From assembly GCA_036346225.1 (NCBI GenBank), contig JARFIW010001082.1, positions 992,001 to 1,056,000 of the forward strand: a DNA stretch of 64,000 nucleotides, in the 5' to 3' direction. Shown here in pieces: positions 57,283-64,000 of this stretch; the first letter of the stretch is position 1, and the number at the start of each line of letters is the position of its first letter. This stretch comes from Platerodrilus igneus (taxonomy: Eukaryota > Arthropoda > Insecta > Coleoptera > Lycidae). Position numbers and translations under genes: made by a program. The notes under the pieces are model-generated. The model had not been told where the DNA came from, did no database searches, and worked only from the letters and a program-made list of their open reading frames with translations.

Positions 57283-60200
57283 CAGGACCTTTCCGGGGGC
57301 ACAAGGGCTACTGCCCCGGACCTCGCAATATTGGGGGCCTCAACTTAGTAACTCAATATGTAAGACTAATCATAAGACAGAAATTGAGTTGAAAGATTTT
57401 CTGCTTACCTCTTGAGCTGTACCGTGGCGATTTTATAATAAAACCTATACTAAACACAATAGCACATGTAGTGTCGGGAATGTTGGCGCCAATAGTAAAT
57501 TTCAACACCTATTGTACTTGTTCAGGTAGCCTCTGGTTGCAGTACATCCAGCGTGGGCGCTGTAATAACATCAAAAACGTAGCGGGAATTGTGATATTGA
57601 TATTGCCTCAGTATTATCCCGCTCTTCTCAACGTATGTATTTTTATACCGTTCGAAATTTTGTGTTTAGCAATATTTCTAGACTGTTATGTGTTTTCCGT
57701 GAGTTATTTACATTTTTTGAAGTGCTTTTATTTTTATTTTATGATTTATATTGGGTGGGAGAGTCATCGACTTAATATATAATGTTCGTTATCACTTATA
57801 CCTAGATTCAGTATGTGTAGTAAATTTTAACCATCTTCACCCACAATTCTTTTAAAACATCATACAAAGTTAATCATGATTTTTCAAATTATATGACTAC
57901 TAAATAATTTCTAATGAAGATTTGAATTCATGTAGTTAATACAGGTATTGTTAAATTTGACAAAATAATATGATTTAATAATAACCTTTATTTCAATGTG
58001 ATTGACGTACATGTTTGATTTTTAGAACCTCTGATATTCAGAATAAACACTCACCACTCACCCAGCATTTGTCCACATTTCATTTTTATTTCATTATCAA
58101 TTGTAAAAATTTTTACAGGGTGTTTAAGATGAAGAGATGTTTTAAAAGTGGCGCATGCAAGAAGCACAGGAAGGAAATGAGAGAATCTGCTATGAAAAAA
58201 TTGACCCCAATAACGAGTTTCTTTCGTAATGAAGCAACTACCGAAAAAGCAGAAGCATTATTTGAAAAAGAAAACAGGAGCCGTGGTAGTCATGTGATTG
58301 TGCCAGGTCATCCAAACAGTGAAATAGAAACAGAAGTGGAAAATACCAATAAAATTGAACTAGAAGATAAAGAATACGTAATAGATGAAGTTAGTAATAT
58401 CGCTAGAGTGGAAATGGAGCTACAATATTCATTTAATGATAATGAAACAGATTTACAATATGCAAATATTTATCAGAAAATAATGAAAAAGTAATTCCAA
58501 AAACAGAATTGAATATTGACAGCTTACTTGTTTCGGATATTTGAATACTTGACAAAAATAAACTCGATCAATTAAGATCATTCTTGAAAATTAAACGGTT
58601 CGAAATAACTCAAAACATTGAAAAAGATGCATCAAATCGTGCATTTCCATATAGTTTACTTTAAAAGAATCTTCCAAATGACGAAATTTGTAATAGAGTT
58701 TGGCTTTGTTGGAGTGTCAAAAATCAATCAATTTATTGTGCACCATGCTACATTCTGAATAAGAAAACACTTCAGTTTTCATATTTGACAGATATACCAG
58801 GGTACAGCATTCAAATTGGTTGAAAAAAGTTGAACGCATACCATCTCACAAACATTCTCCTACACATAAAGAGAATTGTATTTTATGGCAAAATTCAAAT
58901 ATAAGAGCTATAACCGATAGAGGAATAGAAAATTTACTTCTAAATGAAATTAATGACCAAATAAATCATTGGAAGAAACTGCTGGAGCGGTATCTTGATA
59001 TAATATTTTTCCTCTCCGAAAGAGATCTACCATTCTTTGGATCTGATGCACGCATTGGGAGTTCACATAATGGTAATTTTCTTGGGTTAGTTGAACTGTT
59101 GAGTAAATATGATCCAATATTATTGGAACATGTTTTAAAGGTTCGAGCTTCACAAGAAAATAAAAAAAGAATACAAAATGAATTTATTAATATTTGCGGC
59201 TTTTTTGTTCATAACGCATTTATTGAGAAAATCAAGAAAGCTAAATATTTTGCTATTATTGCTGATGCAACTTCAGATTCATCTCACAATGAACAAACTA
59301 CTTTAATTATTCCCTACGTCAAATTTAGCGAATTGGAATTTTCAATTGATGAACGTTTCATACGTTTTGATAATTTTTCTGATAAAACGGGTCAACAAAT
59401 TGCCAGCCGACTTTTGAATTTCCTACAGAAATTAAAATTGAATTTTAAAAACTATGTGGGACAAGGCTACAATAACGAAGTGAAAGTATAATGATGTAAA
59501 GGCAGTTCTTTTGCATGAAAATAGTAACTGTACATTCCCTGGTTGTGGAAACCATATTTTGAATTTTGTCGGAGTGGATTCAGCAGAATCCTACACAGAA
59601 GCAATAACGTTCTTTGGTACTATCCAACAAATTTATAATTTTTTTAGTGACGTTCAAAGAGATGGGAGGTTTTAAATAAACATTTAGAACGCTATTCCTT
59701 ACACGACATATCAAAAACAAGATGGTCAGCAAGGTTAGAAGCTGTAAAACCAGTGGCTCTAAACTTGAAGTCTTTGCATTCTGCTTTGAATGAAATCGAT
59801 TTAAGAAAACTTCCCGTTGATGCACAAACACAGATTTCTGCCTTTAAAAAATATTTCTCAAAATTTGAATGTGTTCTTATGTCTACAGTTTGGTTAAAAA
59901 TACCCGTGTTGTTACATCAAACGAATCTCAATATCGAATCTCGTAAAGCAATATTGGATGTAGAAAAAAATGATATTGAAAACTTAATTAGAGATGTAGA
60001 ACAACTTAAGAAAACATGGAAGTCCATTCTTGATGAATGTAAAAAAATTGCAAGCGAAAATGAAATCACTGCAAAATTTGAAAGAAATCATCAATTTAAA
60101 GATCAAAAATCTGCTGAAAAATATTTTCATTTAAACGCTTTTAGTAAAATTATCAATTCAATAATAGATGGACTTCACGTCGATTCCAAGCAATTTCTTC

Positions 60201-60805
60201 AATTTGCAATTTTTTTAAAGTTTTATGGAAATTTAATGAAATGGATCAAGATTATAGTTACAAAAGCAAACTTATTGCTAGAAAATATATAAACGAAATA
60301 AGTGATGAAATTGTGGAAGAACTAATACTGCCGAAACGTATTTACAAATCCAATTTTAAACTAAGCACGAAGCCAACAGATTTACTTAAAGAAATTATCG
60401 ACATGAGATTCCTAAACATTTTTCCCAATATAGCGATTTTGCTTTGCATTTTTTTAACAATGCCTGTGAGTGTAGCAGAAGGTGAGAGATCATTTGGTAT
60501 TCTAAAAATAATTAAAAATTATCTGCGATCGATTATGTGTCAGGAACGATTAAATGGACTAATAACACTAAACATAAGTTATCTAATAGCGCGTATTTTA
60601 GACTATTCTGAAATTATTAGCGAATTTGCTCATTTTAAAGCGCGCAAAGCTTTTGTAAAATAATTAAATATAATAATTCCAAAAATATTAAATACCATTT
60701 TAAATATACCAATTTTATTTCCTTGTACACAATTTTATTTTACATTTTGAAGGGTCTCTAAAATATTAGTTGCCCCAGGTTTTGCATTTTCTCTGAAAGG
60801 CCCTG
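57283..60805 (+). mobile_element. hAT transposon (ZMYM1-like group) with TIRs and 8-bp target duplication
   Basis: The termini are CAGGACCTTTC and the complement of CAGGGCCTTTC. They are flanked by TGTATAGA (57275-57282) and TATATAGA (60806-60813), an 8-bp duplication with one change, as expected for hAT. Length 3523 bp. The GC-rich subterminal part (CCGGGGGCACAAGGGC) is typical of this group. Confidence 0.85.
58129..60663 (+). pseudogene. hAT transposase (DUF4371 plus dimerisation domain), broken
   Basis: Probable start ATG 58129 (MKRCFKSGACKKHRKEM), just after a splice-acceptor-like TTTTTACAG. The frame stops at 58492, is shifted to about 58820, then runs openly as the DUF4371-like part (LPFFGSDARIGSSHNGNFLG, LSKYDPILLEH, YFAIIADATSDSSHNEQ, KNYVGQGYNNE). 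After a decayed stretch (59491-59750) it continues with TRWSARLEAVKPVALNLKSL and ends with MPVSVAEGERSFGILKIIKN, the hAT dimerisation motif, and a KARKAFVK end. At least four lesions; not functional, though domains remain readable. Confidence 0.85.
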
Positions 60806-60813
60806 TATATAGA

Positions 60814-61179
60814 TATAAGAAAATATGCCGTGAGAAGATTTCTGAAAAAACAGTTTAAAATTTTTAGGAAGTTTTATTGTTATGACACAAACAATGAGCA
60901 GAACATTTATTTATTAAGCCTAATGGGAGTAGTATCAATCTAACGCAAGCACGCTGGAGCTGAAACAAGTAAAAGAAGCAAAGTAAAACGTAATTCCTGC
61001 AAGTATAATATCTCAAGTTCACAGTCAGGACGTGTTGAGGTTGATAAACATACATTTCTTACATTACACAAAGCATCACCATCGTTAGATTTGTACTAAG
61101 CAATGCTCCACTAGATAAACGTGGAAAATTTCTTCCTGGGATTGCCAAAAATGGGGATGATATCCCAAATGTGCTACCC
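60814..61179. other. Spacer, possibly 5' part of the next pseudogene
   Basis: No clear coding signal; a DTCKTCD-like phrase expected in the family at 61180-61950 was not found. Confidence 0.3.
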
Positions 61180-61950
61180 ACATTGATACATTTCCCAACT
61201 CCAGGTTGACATCTGTTGAAAGTGTGAGGAGTTGGAAATTAAAACAAAAAGTAGAAGTTTGAACGAGTCGGCTAAAAGAGTGGCTTTAGCTAAGAAAACT
61301 ATCCACAAGAGAAAGCCCAAAAAGTAGTTTTCGAAAGTAAAAGAGATTGAAAATAGTATACTTGAAAAATATTATGTAGCTTGCGTTAGTTTATATTATA
61401 TGCAAAGCCTACAACTGCCATATATACCTGCATAAGAAGTATTTTGTCTGAAGCATATCACTTACAATATATTCTGCATTCATAGCAACAAGACAGGCAA
61501 AGCTATGCTTTAAAATACTATGCAGGTGTCGGTACAAAAGGGCCGAATGAGGTGTGCGCTTTTTTATTAAATTTTGTGCGAAAATGCATTGATCAAAATG
61601 GGAAGGAATGTCATGGTTCTTCAGAAGGATGTTCAGATCAAAATAAAATCATGCTATGACGAGAATGTGGCTAAGTGTTGTACATTGGAGTGGTATTGAT
61701 GTTGTGAACCACTATTGTCCGATTTTGGCACGATCAAACGAAAGTTGCGAAAAACAAACAGAGTTTACACATCTAAAGAATATTTTGATGTTATTTTTTC
61801 TTCACGTTAGAATCAACGATTTAATGTTACTATGGTCGATTCTGATAGCATCATCAACTTTAAAGCATTGTGTCCCTAGTATTTTAAAAAGAATGCAATT
61901 TTTGTTGAAACCCTGGGTCATAAAGATGGCGCAAAGTGAGTGACATTGTA
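61180..61950 (+). pseudogene. Copy of a second multicopy arthropod family of unknown function
   Basis: Decayed frames read TKGPNEVCAFLLNFV (near 61537), then a Cys/Gln-rich DQNKNHAMTRMWLS block, FGTIKRKLRKTNRVYTSKEY near 61722-61790, and VETLGHKDGAK at the end. This order of GPNEVCSFL, a D..GQNKN-like block, DFG.IKR and the terminal SLG block is known to me from an abundant uncharacterised arthropod family that may be transposon-derived. Many stops. Confidence 0.45.
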
Positions 61951-62059
61951 CTGCGGGTTGTGGTAAATTTGTTATAGCTTTATACATTTCTAGTGCATTG
62001 AAAATTATTTCAAGGATCACTGTATAATGTAATATTTGATCGGAGTTATTGAGGCAATA

Positions 62060-62650
62060 ATTATGGGACTACCCGTAAAAATCGTAGTGAAATTGTAAAG
62101 GATGCTCTAAGGGATAGAGTTAAAGAAACTTTTTCGTCGCTTGGCGATGATGATAGTTTGGTACAAACAATAATTGATAACGTGCTGGATAAGCTAAACA
62201 TAAAAATGTAGAGACCAGCTGAGCAATCAGAAGAAGAGATTGTAATCCTAAAACAAGATTGTGATATTAAATTAGACAACCTTTAGCAATCTACACGACG
62301 GGCAAATATACGTGTTTAAGGTATTCCCAAGACATCAAATGAAAATTTAGAAACAACCTTGATAACTTGGTTGAAAAAGAAAGTAGACATGGAGTTAAAG
62401 CCGGAGTGTATTGATGGACCAGTTCGAGAAGGAATCAATCGTGTGGAGATTGTCTGATTTGCAAGTTACTGTTATCGGCTGCACGATTATGCAGAAGCAG
62501 AAAATTTCAGCACACAACAAAGTTTACTTTAAAGAGGATATTATAAAAAACAACGATTTGATGTATTTAAAACGGCACGAAGTCGTTTTGGGCCCAAGAA
62601 TATCTAGACCATGAATGGGGTAATAAAAATTAAGTTCAATAGTCAGGTGT
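62060..62650 (+). pseudogene. LINE ORF1-like relic (coiled coil plus RRM-like)
   Basis: Plus translation gives DNL.QSTRRANIRV.GIPKTS, then TTLITWLKKKVDMELKPECI, and KTARSRFGPKNI.TMNGVIKIKFN. This is the conserved central and C-terminal part of Transposase_22-type or Jockey/CR1-type ORF1 proteins that bind LINE RNA. Frameshifts and stops break it. Confidence 0.55.
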
Positions 62651-62929
62651 ATTCAGCAACATCTACTGAAGATTGGGACGTGTCGTTACGGACGTAAAAT
62701 AAAGATTCTCAGCTGAATTGGTGTCTATTATTGGTGTCTGTAATTGATGGTGGTAGAATAAAGTAATTATTTTGTTTATAAGTATAAAGTCAATTCAATT
62801 TTTACTTTATAGCATCTGCGTATTGGTAATATTAAACTTATTAGGTTTGCACTGCAAATGTGTTGATTGTGTGGGTTAGAGCTATTTGATAAAACTCTAG
62901 CCAATTTAGGTGGGGATTGCATTGCGATG

Positions 62930-63380
62930 TCTTATTCTGTATGGGGGATTATAATGTTAGTATGCTGGATCTAACTAACAGGGAAACACCACCAAAATGA
63001 TCTCTTTTGATTGAAAATTATAATTCGAACAAAGTCACTACTATGTCGACTAGACTTACAGCTAGTACTTCAACACTTTTAGTAAATGACCTAGGTGGTT
63101 TCGACATTGGTTCTACGTACCACCAACTTGTATATTGCACTTTAAATCTTCAAGGGCTACAGAATAGTTTAGAAAAATTAGTTAAATACCAAAATACATT
63201 CGAAATTAGTACCAGATATACCACAATCTCTAAAAGATGCTAATCAAATGAATACGTTTTTTATTGACTCTTTGCCTAAGTTAGATGATGATATAAACCC
63301 TATTCCTAATTTCTATAATAGCAACACATCGTTAGATGATTCTGTTGCATTCAATTTTAAGTAAGTAAATGATATTATTG
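62930..63380 (+). pseudogene. LINE ORF2 relic: end of endonuclease and linker
   Basis: GDYNVSMLDLTNRETPPK opens the region, with GDYNV as the endonuclease motif. Then SLLIENYNSNKVTTMSTRLT, ASTSTLLVNDLG and YCTLNLQG, and a linker DIPQSLKDANQMNTFFIDSL up to 63367. It fits as the continuation of the LINE whose ORF1 is at 62060-62650, interrupted by the SINE at 63385. Confidence 0.6.
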
Positions 63381-63384
63381 CTGC

Positions 63385-63674
63385 TCCATGGCGTAGTTGG
63401 TATGCGTGTGACTACTACGCCCAAGGTCCCGGGTTCGAATCCCGACACGGTCCGCTTGAAAAATGTTAAGCGAGCATTTGTCACAAAAATACGCCCTCGT
63501 TCGGATGAAAGGTAAAATGGAGGTCCCGTGTGTGAGTGTTGTCATGCACGTTAAAGATTCCTACCTTGCTTGGAACAGCAAGAGTTCGGCAAAATTCAAA
63601 ATTTTTCAGGTAAAAAAGCCCGCTTCCTAGCCAATGTAGTACCTTCTGGTGGAGCATTGGAAAATCACATGTAA
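63385..63674 (+). repeat. tRNA-derived SINE, copy 5, near full length
   Basis: The head is CCATGGCGTAGTTGGTATGC, with B box GGTTCGAATCC followed by CCGACACGG. The body has AAATACGCCCTCGTTCGGAT and CTTGCTTGGAACAGCAAG, and it ends GGTGGAGCATTGGAAAATCA. It is the best reference copy of the family in this window. Confidence 0.85.
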
Positions 63675-63689
63675 GGTATGTGAAGGGGG

Positions 63690-64000
63690 TTAAACAGCCA
63701 GTGGGTGCCAAGGGTCGCCTAACATTTAGACATTTGCCGAATTATCAGTTTTTCAGTAAATCCTTACGCACAATTAACATTAGTTGAGATTATTGCAAAA
63801 CCAATACCTGTAGTTGCTTATAATAATCGTCAGGTTTAAGTACAGTTAATTTTTTCGTCATTAGGTTTTCCATATTCGAACTGATTGAACGCGTACCTAT
63901 ATTAATTTCTATTTTGAGCTAGCCTGCACATTTTCCTGAAATTCCTACAGCCTATCTCTGTGCAATAATCTAAAGGTCTACTTCTACCTCTCATTTTTCC
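63690..64000 (-). repeat. 3' part of a second LINE copy, cut by window end
   Basis: Matches about 41800-42130 (TTTTTCAGTAAATCC, CCAATACCTGTAGTTG, TCATTAGGTTTTCC, TGAGCTAGCC). On minus it is the 3' UTR and end of the same LINE as 41791-43600; its body lies beyond the window. Confidence 0.7.

Noticed and set aside
63385..63460. Possible tRNA gene
   Set aside because: A and B boxes are present but the acceptor and anticodon stems are poor, and the same head recurs five times with a common tail, so it is a SINE.

Overview
This window is AT-rich, intron-rich eukaryotic DNA packed with transposons. It is most likely from an insect or other arthropod. The evidence is arthropod-type LINE, Ty3/Gypsy, mariner, Tc/mariner and hAT elements, a tRNA-derived SINE family, and one spliced host exon (24251-24390, minus) that reads as the start of the oxygenase domain of nitric oxide synthase (NOS). 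If that exon belongs to a working gene, much of the window is intron or flank of the NOS locus. I see no bacterial genes, rRNA, true tRNA or CRISPR.

Layout. 1-3390 is a broken Polinton/adintovirus-like remnant: two C-terminal pieces of protein-primed DNA polymerase B on plus, and three minus-strand genes (capsid-like, a 50-residue ORF, a second virion-type gene). 5338-17193 is the most unusual object: an 11.86-kb element with about 4.2-kb terminal inverted repeats (TIRs) and a flanking 6-bp direct repeat, ATTGCT. Each TIR carries a three-zinc-finger gene that resembles the N-terminal extension of arthropod Polinton-type PolB (intact on the left, broken on the right), iterated subterminal repeats and terminal hairpins. 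The unique 3.4-kb centre holds one long minus-strand gene with frameshifts. Its N-terminal part weakly resembles rolling-circle Rep proteins of the Rep_trans kind. Upstream of it is a cluster of palindromes and 8-bp tandem repeats that looks like a replication origin.

19116-23185 is an old Ty3/Gypsy relic whose 3' LTR is split by an unidentified 1.8-kb insert. 24251-24390 is the NOS exon. 24880-26450 and 39125-39500 are N- and C-terminal pieces of an old hAT transposase. Between them lie a mariner deletion derivative (28043-28786) and a young Ty3/Gypsy element (29077-39120) with 1.96-kb LTRs, a gag-pol slippery heptamer and an ATAT target duplication. 40098-43600 holds LINE relics on both strands and SINEs. 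47338-51505 is a Tc/mariner-like element with roughly 590-bp inverted repeats, carrying a nested TA-flanked element. 53100-54600 and 61180-61950 are pseudogene copies of multicopy arthropod families of unknown function. 57283-60805 is a hAT element with TIRs and an 8-bp target duplication. 62060-64000 has LINE and SINE fragments.

Nearly all coding sequence here is broken. The likely functional parts are the NOS exon, possibly the left zinc-finger ORF, and the cis-acting repeats. All family assignments come from reading translations by eye and were not searched. Positions of relic edges are good to a few tens of bases.
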